Below, one piece after another: positions 1-11,339 of a stretch of DNA of 64,000 bases; within the stretch, counting starts at the first letter, position 1; every line of letters starts with the position of its first letter. The stretch spans positions 99,215 to 163,214 of the forward strand of contig MNCI01029529.1 of assembly GCA_015680685.1 (NCBI GenBank), read 5' to 3'. The stretch comes from Gnetum montanum (Eukaryota; Streptophyta; Gnetopsida; Gnetales; Gnetaceae). The notes beneath the pieces are model-generated. The model was not told the DNA's origin. It saw only the letters and a program-made list of their open reading frames with translations, and did not search any database. A program made the translations under genes and the position numbers.

Positions 1-2322
1 AGGATCACCTTTGCCTAATTTTTGTGACTTGATTTGTCTCTCCCATTACCAATGTTGCCATTTGCAAATTTTTCTTTGATCATTTTTAAATTTCACTTAT
101 TTTGATTTACTTTTGTTTTTTCCTTTTATGGTTTGTTTCAAGCCATTTTTAATGAAATAGCTATGTCTCTCATAATCAACCAAATTGCTTTATAACTACA
201 TCAACAATGGGTCAGATCAACAACACATGAGGGTTAATGACCCCAAAGATCCCACCATAATGGAACGCAAGAAATCTCTTATACTTAGGGGACAATGTCT
301 TGGTTTCATGATGATAAATGAAGAACATTATAACTTAATTTACACCAAGATCTAAGCTGGCATGCTAATCCTATGAGCAAAAGTAGAGGCCAAGATGGAA
401 ATCAAGCTCATCCATCAAATGGAAAGGAGTATATTTCCTCCTCCTATGAACAAATACCCCTCAATGTCATCTACGCTAGCATCTCATCCCTTCTCATTGA
501 GGTTGATGAAAACAACCAAAAGACTACCTTTGAGGGGTAATTAGAGGAGGAAGATGAATTCGGGGTAGATTTGGAGCTTGGAAACCTTGTGGGAGGACTT
601 TTCCAATAATGGACCCCCAAGTCCATAGTCCCAGCCTCTACCTCCTTTGCCTCTTCCTCTAGGTAGGTCCCACCACCTTCATTCTCATTGTACCCAACCA
701 TGTTCAGACCTATGCCAATCAGCACTGCATACCAAGCATAATCAGTGTTGTAGCCAACTACCTTTTACTTCTCCATGTCCCTTGCTACCCAACCTTGATC
801 TGTACAACTATTGATGGTGATTTTACCACCAAAAATCCACTAACTACCCATGTAGGGCACACCATGGGCCCTCAAGTAACCTAGGAGTTGTAGATCCCCT
901 TTGTACCATTTGTGCCTCAAGTACTAGCACAAACATCCTTTTCCTTAGTTGTTCTACAAGCTACAACCATAGTGCAACCATTCCCTTCTATATTACAATC
1001 CATAGTAAAGCCACAAGCCTTGCAACATATACCCCAACCATATGTATGAATCTTGTAGCCAATAGGACCACCAAAAGGACTAGATCAATCCTTCTAGATG
1101 ATCCAGGACCTAATGGAGGAGTTAGAGAGGCTTAAAGCTTTTACTTTGCAAACTATTAGGATTATGAACTTCTACCAGGATGATCCCATTAGTCTTATGA
1201 TCCCACCCTTGATACTTTCTCCTAGTGTCACTATTCCCTAACTTAGCAAGTATAATGAAGAAGGTGATTCCAATTCTTACCTTATAACCTTTAGATCTAA
1301 GTGCTTACTATTGCAAACATGGCACCATACTATCATGAGGATTTTCCCAATGTCCTTGATTGGGAAAGGACTTGATTAGTACCACAAATTACCTAGAGGA
1401 TCCATATCCTCTTTAGAGGACTTGATAGCCCAGTCTGTCAACTACTTCAAGTATAACTTAAAGTCTAAAACCACACTTGACTAACTTATGAAGGTTAAGT
1501 AGGGACCCCTAAGTTCATTCAATGGTGGAATGGACTACTGAATGAAATACCAGAACCCACCACTGAGGCCCACTTTTTAGGCATACTCAAGGGGGCAATG
1601 AACAATTTTATCAAGTTAAAACTTTACTATCTTAACCTATGGTCCCTTAGTTAAGCATTTTTCCAAACCAACAACATACAAAATGCTATGAAGGTCAAAC
1701 ATGATCTAGCCTACATAGCATATAAAAATCAACATAGATGGAGGGACAAGAAAAAGAATAAGCAAAACAACATGACCATAGCAACAATGACCAAAGAAGC
1801 AAAGATCACTAACTAGGGGCCAAGAAACAACCCACCCAAGGCCCTCACTAATAACCATGATAGCCACCCATCTACCTCTGGGGCCATCACATCAACTACC
1901 ATAAGGCCAAATTTTTAGTGGAAGAACCAAAGCAAATATACTACCTTGTCTTTGAAATCACTTGAGTTACTAGATCAACTTTTGAAGAGTAGGCACATGC
2001 AATACAAATAGATGATCAAGCTTGCTTAAAAGAAGCATGAGCAATTATGAAAAGTAACCAGGGATCCCACTCAAGCAATGAAGGATGATCCCCAATTTCC
2101 TAGGTACTTTAAACTATATGACTTTTGGCATTATTAGCAATTGCCTAGTCATGATACAAACTTCTACCTTGTGCTGAAGGATGACCTAAAGAGGATGATA
2201 GATAAGGGGAAGTTGGTCTTAGATTCTTCCAACTTGGTCTAACCACAAAATCAGTCGATGTAGGTTTACAAAGACCTGTTGAATGCTAATGATAGCCCTT
2301 ATGTTATTTCAGCATTCAACAT
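1..2322 (+). mobile_element. Decayed Ty3/gypsy gag region, family distinct from the main one
   Basis: With several in-frame stops, positions about 1220-1700 translate to a Retrotrans_gag-like stretch: a tail ending WHHTIMRIFPMSL, then KGLD.YHKLPRGSISSLEDL, matching the usual gypsy pattern of a transported capsid domain followed by 'LPPxSISSFxDL'. Positions about 2100-2230 give the typical downstream segment with YFKLYDF, HDTNFYLVLKDDL and IDKGKLV, matching the gypsy motif 'HDTxxCxxLKxxIExLIxxGxL'. The part before 1100 is proline- and serine-rich when read on the plus strand, as gag N-termini often are. Stops are mostly TAG in place of Gln or Trp codons. No protease, RT or LTR of this element is visible; it is cut at 2322/2323 by the end of the copy 1 LTR. 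The Gypsy gag assignment is fairly firm; the lineage is not known. Confidence 0.6.
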
Positions 2323-3133
2323 TGATGAGTGGCGAGGTACCCCTACACTCAACCATACGAATACGAGCGTAACACGTGCGATCTGGTCGAACTCCGCAGA
2401 CTAAGTGCCTACATGACTCATGGAACACTTAAGGTTAATTATTTGTTGTCTTTCCAAACTTACTTGTATTTTTCATAGTGTATGGTTAAGTAAGTCTGAG
2501 GTATATGATTTTTATAGCTTTTTCTGTTTTATCTCCTATGCTAGTGAGGTGAAGGGTTGAAGAGTCTAATTACTAACTTTAACTAACTAACTAAATTTGA
2601 ATTAACCTAGTGTCAGCATCTATTCCCACTTACCATTCACACCCTGAACCAATGCAACCATGGTTACCAAACGCTAGTCGTTGCTGGGATCACCACGTGT
2701 AACAACGCACATGCTCGAAGCGGTCGTACTGAGGCACTTAACTAGGAGAGAAGGGTTGAGAAAGATTTAATTCCTAATAAAGCATGTAAATGATAAACAG
2801 TAAATAACAATAAATAAAATTCCTAATTAGCCTATTCCATGCACTGCAAGGTTTATCCAAGAAGCTCGTCTTTATTGCTGTGCACAAACTTGTGTTCAAG
2901 TACAATGTTTGCTCGAATAAAGATCTGTTCACTTAGGACTCCTATTGCAGGCACATGGAAAATATTCTATCTCTGGAGTGATCAATCTGCTAGAGTTTCA
3001 CTATGGTCTAAGCCTAGGATGATGAAACAAGGGAGAGCTGCCTCTTATTTATAGATATGACAGCGCACCGTGATATCACGTACATGATATCGTGACAGCC
3101 GTGCTATCGCGCATGCAATATCGCGTCTCATCA
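2323..3133 (-). repeat. 3' LTR of copy 1 (Athila-like family)
   Basis: Read on the minus strand it begins TGATGAGACGCG right after the purine tract and ends CCACTCATCA, giving TG...CA termini. Its last 600 bases align by eye with the LTRs at 20347, 24124, 39453, 53757 and 59878: all share a block about 'GGTTGGGCGTAGGGGTAC' near the end and repeated 'CTTGGTAATCCCA' motifs in the middle. It is about 811 bp. It retains many CpGs (GATATCGTGA, GCGCACCG), unlike the older LTRs in this window, so it looks like the youngest insertion. It lies directly against the older gag element at 2322. Confidence 0.85.
3045..3053 (-). promoter_or_regulatory. TATA box in the copy 1 LTR
   Basis: The minus strand reads TATAAATAA about 80 bases inside the LTR start. 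The other LTRs have the same element at the same relative place (21130-21137 minus, 39570-39577 plus, 53998-54005 plus), supporting a functional RNA polymerase II promoter in the family. Confidence 0.6.
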
Positions 3134-3146
3134 TACCCCCATGACT
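3134..3146 (-). other. Polypurine tract of copy 1
   Basis: The minus strand reads CATGGGGGTA immediately before the LTR start. This is the plus-strand DNA primer site of an LTR retrotransposon. Equivalent tracts lie at 24111-24123, 59869-59877 and 60799-60808, each next to an LTR that starts TGAT. Confidence 0.75.
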
Positions 3147-5222
3147 AAATGAAAACTCATCCTCAAGTTCCTTACAAAATATTGGGAAGGTATGGGATTA
3201 TTGACTCAAATGAAACTAATGGGATGACATGTGAATGGATCATCATTACAAGACTTGACAAAATTGGTATTCATGACAACAAGAGTGAACACCTTATTAC
3301 ATTTACATCAGGCCTCATTTGGCAGCTGAGAAAGAGAGAGAGAAAGAAGTGTTGTTGTTGCCAATGCCAAGATTGCGTCTTTCATTGTCCATCTGTAAGT
3401 GCATCATCAGTCTTGCTCCTTGCATAGCTACTTCCAGCACTACTCCATTCCAAGCATTCCTTCCAGATCTCTTCCGTTGTTGCATGATCACCATCTACAC
3501 ACACAACACAATCTTATATTAGCAAGGGTAATTGAATCATCATGTAATTGATACCATGCTTCAGTGTAACTCCATTGGCTAGGTTGTGGTATGGCTGATA
3601 CGGATCTGGAGATATATTAATGATGACTACCGAAGCTGTAGGGGTTAGGAAAAAAAATTGGAAAAATTGAGGCTAGGAGAAGATCGAAAAAATCAGGCCC
3701 TATACCCCCATGACTAATCGTGAACCTCCGGTAGCATTATAATGGAGAAAAAAAAGGAATAAGAAAGATAGATAAAAAGGGACAACTATGACATCGATGA
3801 TATGGATGTCAAGATGGAAATGAAAAAAATAAAATAGATTGCAAAAATGTTAGGGGAAAGAAGTTAACTGGTGCACCAAATAGGAATGTTAGTGGGTCCT
3901 CCCCAAAGTAGGCTCATGCCCTTAATGCTCTAACAAACCCACATTCAGAGAGTCCGTAGGCTCTGGGAATATCATTTGGAACAAGAGTCAAAGTCTTAAC
4001 CACGAGAATTTACCAAAAAGAAAACAATGCATCTACCAAGATATACACTAATGATACAACTGACAATGAGGTGAACAATGGAGAGAAGGATGGAGAGAAG
4101 AGAATGGAATGGAATCCCAAGAACAAGGTGGTGTACAGCCCCTTGTGTGTTTCATGATTAATGTGACTTGGCAAATCTCATTCCAACTCCGGCCTCAAAC
4201 AAATCACATCCAGTGACTTCGCATTAATCCATTCATCTAATCCATCCTCTTGAAGTAACAAGAATGCATCTTCAAAGAGCCACCACCATTCCAACGAAAT
4301 AACAAGGAGGAGAGAATGGGAAGCTAGAAGGGCCTTAGTTAGAGGGAACATTTTATTTTGAGTTTCATAACCAGTGCTTGTAGCCCAAATGATTATTCTG
4401 TTTAAGGGGTGTGCTTTGAATTCTCACTTTCTTTTCTTTTCTTCTTTTCTTTCTTCTCTCTTTTTTTTGTTTTATTTTTTTTTGTTTTTTTTGTTTTTTT
4501 GTTTTGTATTTTTATGCGTGAGAACCACACCATGCAAAGACTTTGTTATTTTTATTGCTCAGCTTCCTGATAATTGGGTAATGTCAAAGCAGCAAGAAAA
4601 CTCAAGAAGAACACATCCAAGCAGCCAAGAGAATGGCCAACACAAAAGCATCAAGTTCCCTTGAAGTCACACCCTTTTCAATCCTTGAGTCCTTCCTTAG
4701 TTTGAGAAATGCCCAATCACCAATTCATTAGAGTTCTTATTTCAAAGGAACTGTACATTTCCAAGCCGAAAGAGACCATAGAAACTGGTGGATGAATGGA
4801 TGAAGTGAACCCATTGCCTACCATATCAAAAGAAACATACCTTAGTATCAACATCATGACTTAAAGGGAAAAAACAAACATTAGCAATCAATAGAAACAC
4901 AGTTCATACCATCATGAAGAACACTTATTGGGTGACAAACTTACAGGGTGGATCACACACAGACACACACACACAAAAAATGAAAAAGTATAACAATGTT
5001 GAAAAACAAAAATAAGAAAAGTTAAATAAATTTGGAAAACCAAAATGAGAAAAGTTAAAAAAATTTGTAAAAAAAACAAGAAAAATTAAAGAAATTTGTA
5101 AAACAAAAATGAGAAAAGTTAAGGAAATTTGTAAAACAAAAATGTGTAAAACAAAAACTAAAAAGAACTGAGGGCCCCAAATAATTAACATAGGTGGCCA
5201 TCTTCCTTATGATTGAATGGAA
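3147..5222 (-). other. Noncoding 3' spacer of copy 1 with env-like remnant
   Basis: Read on the minus strand this corresponds to the spacer that follows integrase in copies 1b, 2, 3 and 4: T-rich runs containing TTTGTTTTACAC, then a conserved hairpin (4420-4525), then blocks shared with the other copies. The env-like gene is almost absent. A short reading frame with ATG at 3494-3492, ending near 3315, occupies its place and is preceded by GTGTGTGTAG. The last 130 bases before the polypurine tract, containing AGTCAATAATCCCATACC (read on the minus strand), are shared with the end of copies B and 4. No other gene is seen. Confidence 0.6.
4420..4525 (-). other. Conserved spacer hairpin, copy 1
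   Basis: On the plus strand TTCTCAC near 4421-4427 pairs with GTGAGAA at 4518-4524, enclosing a long T-rich loop. Flanking GGTGTG/CACACC-type arms can extend the stem. The same structure occurs at 10709-10748, 15195-15270 and 58295-58368, with different but paired bases. Confidence 0.5.
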
Positions 5223-5232
5223 AGGGAGAGAT

Positions 5233-5961
5233 CTAAAATAATGAGTGTTTGTTTGAATTTCGTAGAAGTGCCCAACTTCTCCGACTTGATGTTCTTAGAT
5301 TAAGGGGTGGAAGTTGGCGACGCTCATATTCCAATGTATCTATGCCTTCGTTATTGGCATGGGTTGTTTCCTCAGTTCGTTCCATGCATATTTTTCGGTT
5401 GCTCTTTTGACTAGCTATCAACCATGGGGTGTCTACTACTTGTTGTGTGGTTGCTACATACAGGCATCTTTGTTTCAAAGTATCAAGGGCACACCTATTG
5501 CATAGAGGCATTTCCTCCATGTCATCACCCGATGAATCACTATATGTGATGCATGGAACTTTTCTCTTCTCAATCTTTCCATAAATGTTTACCTTAGAGA
5601 TTTCCACGGAAAGATTGCGGATCCCTAGGTACACATCTATCGTACTTAGCCATGGCCTTCCAATTATAATTAGGAAGTCCCCTTCGTTGTTGTTAACTTC
5701 TATCACTAGGAAGTCAGCTGGGTAAGACCAACCACACACAGTGGTAACAATGTCCTCCACCAATCCCAAGGGAATGGTGATGGACTGGTTAGCCAGCTCA
5801 AGTTGAATGTTGCTCTTCTTAAGTTGGGGCAAGTTCCAGGCTTGATACATTTCTCGTGAAATTAAGTTGACTCCGGAACTTGAGTCAAGAAGAGCCTTAT
5901 GTGGTTCGTTCTCGGTGATTTGTAGATAAGTTAAGGAACTTCTAGGGTCAGATAGTTTCAT
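5233..5961 (-). pseudogene. Retroviral-type aspartic protease domain of copy 1
   Basis: This 242-codon open frame carries the Ty3/gypsy protease region: ALLDSSSGVNLIS at the active-site flap (family pattern D-S/T-G-A-S-x-N-L), then LVEDIVTTVCGWSYPADFLV and IIGRPWLSTIDV, the usual 'GRPWL' end of retropepsins. The active-site triplet reads D-S-S rather than D-S/T-G, so catalysis is doubtful. It is preceded in the same orientation by gag, and is followed, 10-20 bases after its stop, by the post-integrase spacer: RT, RNase H and integrase are deleted. The frame is a continuation of a gag-pol polyprotein, so the ATG at 5961 is probably internal. Confidence 0.8.
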
Positions 5962-8300
5962 GGGAAGGTGGCCTACCTTGATCTAGTCGGTTATGGTATA
6001 TGTTAACATAATCATATGCGTTAAGCTCTATTGTCGGACTGAAGGGTGCTCCGAAGCCTTGTATGTTGGAGGAGCGATCACAAACTCAACCGCTTGTTGT
6101 TGTCAGAGCTTGTCTGGGCTTTTGGTTCTGAAGAAAGGTCTTCTCTTTTTACGGTTGTTAGAGCTAGCAGTGGGTTGAATGTTTACAACTCTCGTAGCAT
6201 TTCGTTGCTGCGGTTGAGTGGGGAGTTTCCCTTTCATTGTTGGAGCAGGAGGTATTATGGGAACTACAAGTGGAAGAGGTGTGGATGGAGTTGAAGGATG
6301 GAATGAATGTGGAATGTCTCCTGGAGGAGAAGGAGTCCTCCTAAAGTACTCCCGAACTTGGTAGTGATGTTGGGGAGATGTGTGACTCATAGAGTCACTT
6401 GGAGAAACCAGCTGCTGCACGTAATAACCATAAGGATTAGGTTGCCGATAAGGGTACTATTGTCTCGATGGTGGCATCCCCCATGACTGTGGGTATTGCC
6501 ACTGCTAATTTTGCCCGATGGGTTGTGGTGGAGTTCCACTTGGATAGTACATTAATGGTTGGTGGAACTGTCTTGGGTTACCTTGAGGATAAGGTAACCT
6601 TCGGGGTGTCTACCATTGGTTAAGTCTCGGGTTGAGTGCATACACCACAGACTCTTGTAGATGTGAAATGATTCAACAACATCCCTTAGGATGGTCATAT
6701 TGGCAAATCTTACATCCACTATCATCGTCTGTGTCTGAGTCCACAACCTCACCGGAGATAGTTATTTTCCTCTTACCCTTGTTATGTGCAGGGCCTGAAT
6801 CTTGCCTCTTTTTCTTATCTTTGTCACTACTTCGTTCCACCTTAGACTCCTCTACAATTTTCAAGACAGTTTAAAGTCTAGAGTCTAAGGAATCCCAAAA
6901 TTGATCCACCTTAGCTGATAATTCTATTGTTAGTTTTTGAATCGGCAAGGTTTTTCTATTCACCAACTCTTCTGAGTGGTGACTCATCCTCTTCATCGCA
7001 AAATATCACTCACTTCTTTCGAAGAGAGAGATCACGATTGTATTCTTCCGCACTTTCTCTTTTTTGTAGTTCACCTTCTTCTTTTGCTACTTGTTCCAAT
7101 AATCGATGAATTTCATGGGCTTTAAGTTCTGATAATCTTCCTTGGGCATAAGTCCCAAGCATTCTCCTAGTTTCATACCTTAGCCCATCTATGATGTGGC
7201 AGAGTTGATCCCGCTGTGCATAACCATGGCCTAGGCAATGATGTAACAATGCGTAGTAGTGGCCCATGGCAGCATCCAAGGGTTCATGAGTACCTTGCTT
7301 CCATCCTTGGATCTGCTTATGCAAATTAAACGCTCTGGAGTACATTTGGTATTTATCGTTGAAGAGTTCTAACATCGTACTCCACCTCCTAATGGTTTCT
7401 GGCTCTAAGGACCGGTACCAACTCTCTGCTTCCTTAATGAGTGTCCTGGGAAACAACTTTATTTTCTGCCACTCGTTCTCTATATTTTGCAAGGTGCAAG
7501 CATCATGAAATACCTGTAAATGATGTTGTGGATCAGCGTTGTATCCCCCTTCGAAGTGTGGGATATTGTTCATGTCTAAACGCTTGATCCAACTATCTTT
7601 TAAATGCCTTGTTGGTATTCTCACTACCTTTGTTATATTCAACATGCTTCAGGTAGCAAGTAGGGGCTCATCATGATCATCTCTTTCATGACGTCTATGA
7701 TGTCTACGTTGTTCCCTACTTTTTCTTCGTTCATGCCCTTGTCCTCTCTCTCGACTCTCTCGTCGAGGTCTCTCATTTTTCCTACCTCTATCCTCACTAT
7801 TATGCTCTCTATGACTGCGCCCAGAGGTGGAAGGAGAGGGTGAATGATGTGAAGAAGGGGAAGAAGAAGGAGAACCATCGCCATGACGATGTTTCCTACC
7901 TTCTCTTCTATGGCTTTGGCCCTGATCGTGATGACGATCTAAGTGCCTATCCTTGTCATCTGTTGTTGTTCCCTTAGTGAACAGTTGGTGTTCAGAGGGA
8001 TCAGAACTAGGGTTGTGTATCGTGGATCATAGGTTCTGATACCCCACCTCCTCACTTTCATTAAGAGGGGGAACATCTTTCGATAGAGAACCCGTTATGA
8101 GTGGTTCACCATTTTCGATTTCACTTAGGATGTGCTGGACCTCCTTCAATAGTGTATGTTGGCTCTCCTACCTTGAGTCCCTCATACATTGTACGGATGT
8201 AGGATGATAATCCCCTGTGTCAAAATCACCTATAACGTATTCAGCATAGAGCTGAGTCATGTCAATCTGTGCCAAAGCACGGAGGAGCATGTTGGGGACT
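5962..8300 (-). pseudogene. gag region of copy 1 (capsid plus zinc-knuckle), 5' end in the gap
   Basis: Reading right to left: an Arg/Ser/His-rich N-terminal part (8000-7650), one TGA at about 7650, an uninterrupted 211-codon capsid segment (7645-7010) with IPHFEGGYNADPQHHLQVF, ESWYRSLEPETIRRW and the typical Retrotrans_gag spacing, then a Lys-rich linker and a Cys/His cluster CKICQYDHPKGCC near 6680, then a Pro/Gln-rich tail. The Cys/His cluster fits C-x2-C-x3-H-x3-C rather than the common C-x2-C-x4-H-x4-C, and is shared by the other copies. By comparison with copy 2 the gag start codon should lie near 8445, inside the run of Ns. This is the best preserved gag here: few stops across 2.3 kb. 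Confidence 0.8.
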
Positions 8301-8482
8301 NNNNNNNNNNNNNNNNNNNNNNNNNNNNNNNNNNNNNNNNNNNNNNNNNNNNNNNNNNNNNNNNNNNNNNNNNNNNNNNNNNNNNNNNNNNNNNNNNNNN
8401 NNNNNNNNNNNNNNNNNNNNNNNNNNNNNNNNNNNNNNNNNNNNNNNNNNNNNNNNNNNNNNNNNNNNNNNNNNNNNNNNNN
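8301..8482. other. Assembly gap (182 N)
   Basis: A run of 182 undetermined bases. It separates a minus-strand gag (left) from a plus-strand RNase H-integrase (right), so the true join is unknown and may be much longer than shown. Confidence 1.
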
Positions 8483-10147
8483 ATTGTAGTGTTTGCACTA
8501 GAAAAATTTAGGCACTATGTATTGAGATACAAAGTATTCATACACACAGATCATAGTGCAATCCGGTTCCTCATGAATAAGCCAATGGTAAGCCCCTGTA
8601 TTATATGATGGCTAGTAATCCTACAAAAGTTTGATCTAACGATGATCAATCGTAAAGGCACCAAGAACATAGTTGCTGATCATTTATCTTAGTTGCACTA
8701 GGATAGCAAAGAGGATGAGTATCCTATTTCTGATCACTTCCTTGATGAGTTCCTCTTTGCCGGTGTAGTGAATGACCAATCACCCATGGAGACAAACTGG
8801 TATAGTAGCATTCTGACCTATCTCCTTACCCAACAAACACCACAAGACTTAGACCTTAAAAAGAAACAACAGTTTCTTCATAGAGCCAAGTAATTTATGG
8901 AGATCAATGGACAACTTTATAAAGTATGTCCAGATGGCTTGGTTCGATGGTCTGTTCCTGATAGAGATCAATTGAGAGTTCTCCAAGATGCTCATGAGGG
9001 CCCTTGTGGGGATCATTATGCTGGGAGATGAACAACCATTAAGATCCTACTTGCAAGGTACTATTGGCCTATCTTATTCTGAGACACCCATCAATTCATC
9101 CAATCTTTTGAGTGCTACCAACGTGACAGGGGAATGACTGCTAGAATGGAGGATCCGTAACAATGGATTCAACCATTAGAACCCTTTGACATTTGGGGAA
9201 TCAATTTCATGGAGCCCATTACACCAATGTCCAATGGAAAAGCATACATCATAGTTTCTGTCGACTACTTAACAAAATGAGCTAAAGCAGCTGCTATTAA
9301 AGATTGCACCTCATCTATAGCTGCACGATTTGTCCAACAACAAGTCACCAACAGGTTTGGTATCCCACGTGCACTTATCTTAGATAATGGTACACACTTT
9401 ACAAGTGCAACTTTTCAGAAGTTAATGCAATGCTTAAGGGTTGAGCACAAATTGACTACACCATACCACCCCCAAGCAAACGGTCAAGCTGAGGTCACCA
9501 ACAGGGAGATTACTAAGATACTAACCAAAACCATTAGCAAGTATAGGTGAGACTGGAGCACTAAACTGAATGATGCTCTTTGGGCATACCGCTCCACATG
9601 AAAATTCCCTATAGGCTACTCTCCCTACGAGTTAGTGTATGGAAAACTTTCAACGCTTCCTATCCAAAATGAGCTCCGTATGCTAGCCACGACATGTGAC
9701 CTCAACCTTGACCTCAATCCAGCACAAAAACAAAGGTTGATGACTCTTAACTTGCTATATGAGAACCGACTAGCTGCCTTGTCATCTTATGAGTTGCACA
9801 AGGCATTTAATAAACAATGTCATGACCTAAAAATTAAGAGAGTTAAGTACCAACCAAGAGATAAGGTTCTCTACTGGAATCCCACACATGTGTCACAACG
9901 TACCAAATTTCAAACATTGTGGAAAGGACCTTACATTATCTATGCAAATTTTCCTTCAGGGACCATGACCATATATAAATGTGAGAGCCTAGATAAGAGA
10001 CTATTAGTCAATGTGCAACAAATAAAACCTTTCCATGAGTTTAGGTTAGCTAGAACATATGCTACCTCTATAAGTGGGCAACCTTGCTTGTTATTTCGGA
10101 TCTCATCCTTCCAATTCAGTCATGGGGGAGATGGACACCTTTGCTAA
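8483..10147 (+). pseudogene. RNase H C-terminus and integrase of copy 1b
   Basis: The first codons (VFALEKFRHYVL, then HTDHSAIRFLMNK) are the end of the gypsy RNase H domain. The integrase zinc-binding region follows (HEGPCGDHYAG ... SFECYQRD; the second Cys of the CxxC pair is Arg), then the catalytic core: WGINFMEPI, where the first catalytic Asp is Asn; LDNGTHFTS with the second Asp; and NGQAEVTNREI with the Glu. The final 170 codons (9635-10147) are open and contain the C-terminal DNA-binding part with GDKVLYWN-like PRDKVLYWNP and LWKGPYII. About ten in-frame stops lie upstream. The enzyme is dead as read. Confidence 0.85.
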
Positions 10148-11330
10148 TCATTAAAGGCCCTTAGTTCTTTCTAAAAAAAATTTTTACACATTTTTGTTTT
10201 GCACATTTTTGTTTTACACATTTCTTCAATCTTCTTGTTTTTTTTTTACACCATTGTTCATATTTTTACTATTTCTTTGTGTAATTACTTTATTTTGTTC
10301 GTCACCCAATAAGTGTTCATGATGGTGGCATGAATAATATCATATTGATTGCTAATGTTTGGATTTTACCTTTGAAGTATGATGTTGATAATTAGGGTAC
10401 GGTTCTTTTGATTAACAAGCAATGAGTCCACGTCGTTCATGCATCCATAAAATCCTATGGTTTTCCTTGGCTTGGAACTGTATAGTCCCTTCCTCTAATA
10501 AAACTATTAATGAATTGGTGACTGGGTATTTCTCAGATTGAGAAAAGACTCAAAGGATGAAAAGGGTGTGACTTCAAGGGGATTCTATGCATTTGTATTA
10601 GCTATTCTCTTGAGTGCTTGGATGCTTTTTGCTTGGGTTTTTCGCCATTCTAATCATTCACCAAATTACTAGAAGTTGAGTACATAAAAATAAGTCTTTG
10701 CATGGTGTAATTCTCACGCGAAAAACATAAAAAAAAACTGTGAGAATTCAAACCACACCCCTTAGACACAATAATGATTTTGTGCTACATGCACTGGTTA
10801 TGGCACTGGAAAGACATGTTACCCATGCTTGAAGGTTTCCTCTAACTAAGGCCCCTTCTCACTTCCTGGTTCTCTATCTTGCTTTCCTCAGAGTGGTGGT
10901 GACTTTTTGTAGAGGCATTCTTGTTACTTCAAGGGGATGGGTTGGTCAAATGTGTTGATGCGAGGTCATTGAATGTGGATTATTGAGCTTGGATTTGGAA
11001 TGAGTTCTACTCAATCACATTAACCATAAATTACACAAGGGACTTTACACAACCTTGTTCTTGGGTTTCCACTCCATTCTCTACTCTCCACCTTTCTTTT
11101 CCATTTCTCACCTCATTTATGGTTAAATCATTAGTCTGTATCTTGGTTGATGCATTTTTCTTCCTTGGTAATTTCTTGTGGGTAAGTTTTTAACTCTTGC
11201 TTCCAATTGACATTCCTAGAGCCTATGGACTCTTTGGTTTGTGGATTTGTTGGGGCACTACAGGGATGCGCCTGCTTTGGGGAGGACCCATTGGCATTCC
11301 TTTTTGGTGCATTTGTTAAACTTCTTTGTA
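10148..11330 (+). other. Post-integrase noncoding spacer of copy 1b
   Basis: It begins just after SHGGDGHLC, the end of the pol frame, whose DNA is the purine-rich CATGGGGGAGATGG. It holds T-rich repeats with TTTTTACACATTTTTG, a hairpin at 10709-10748, and the motif AAAGACATGTTACCCATGC near 10810, all shared with copies 2, 3 and 4 (part is lost in copy 1). It stops at about 11330, where a minus-strand env-like ORF begins, so the rest of this element is missing. Confidence 0.6.
10709..10748 (+). other. Conserved spacer hairpin, copy 1b
   Basis: AATTCTCAC (10709-10717) pairs perfectly with GTGAGAATT (10740-10748) around a 22-base A-rich loop. An outer GGTGT/ACACC pairing is also available. This is the clearest member of the set. 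Confidence 0.55.
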
Positions 11331-11339
11331 GTAGACCTC

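Noticed and set aside
4374-4664. 96-codon open frame rich in Phe
   Set aside because: Low-complexity T-run translated on the wrong strand of the copy 1 spacer; the spacer is noncoding in all copies.
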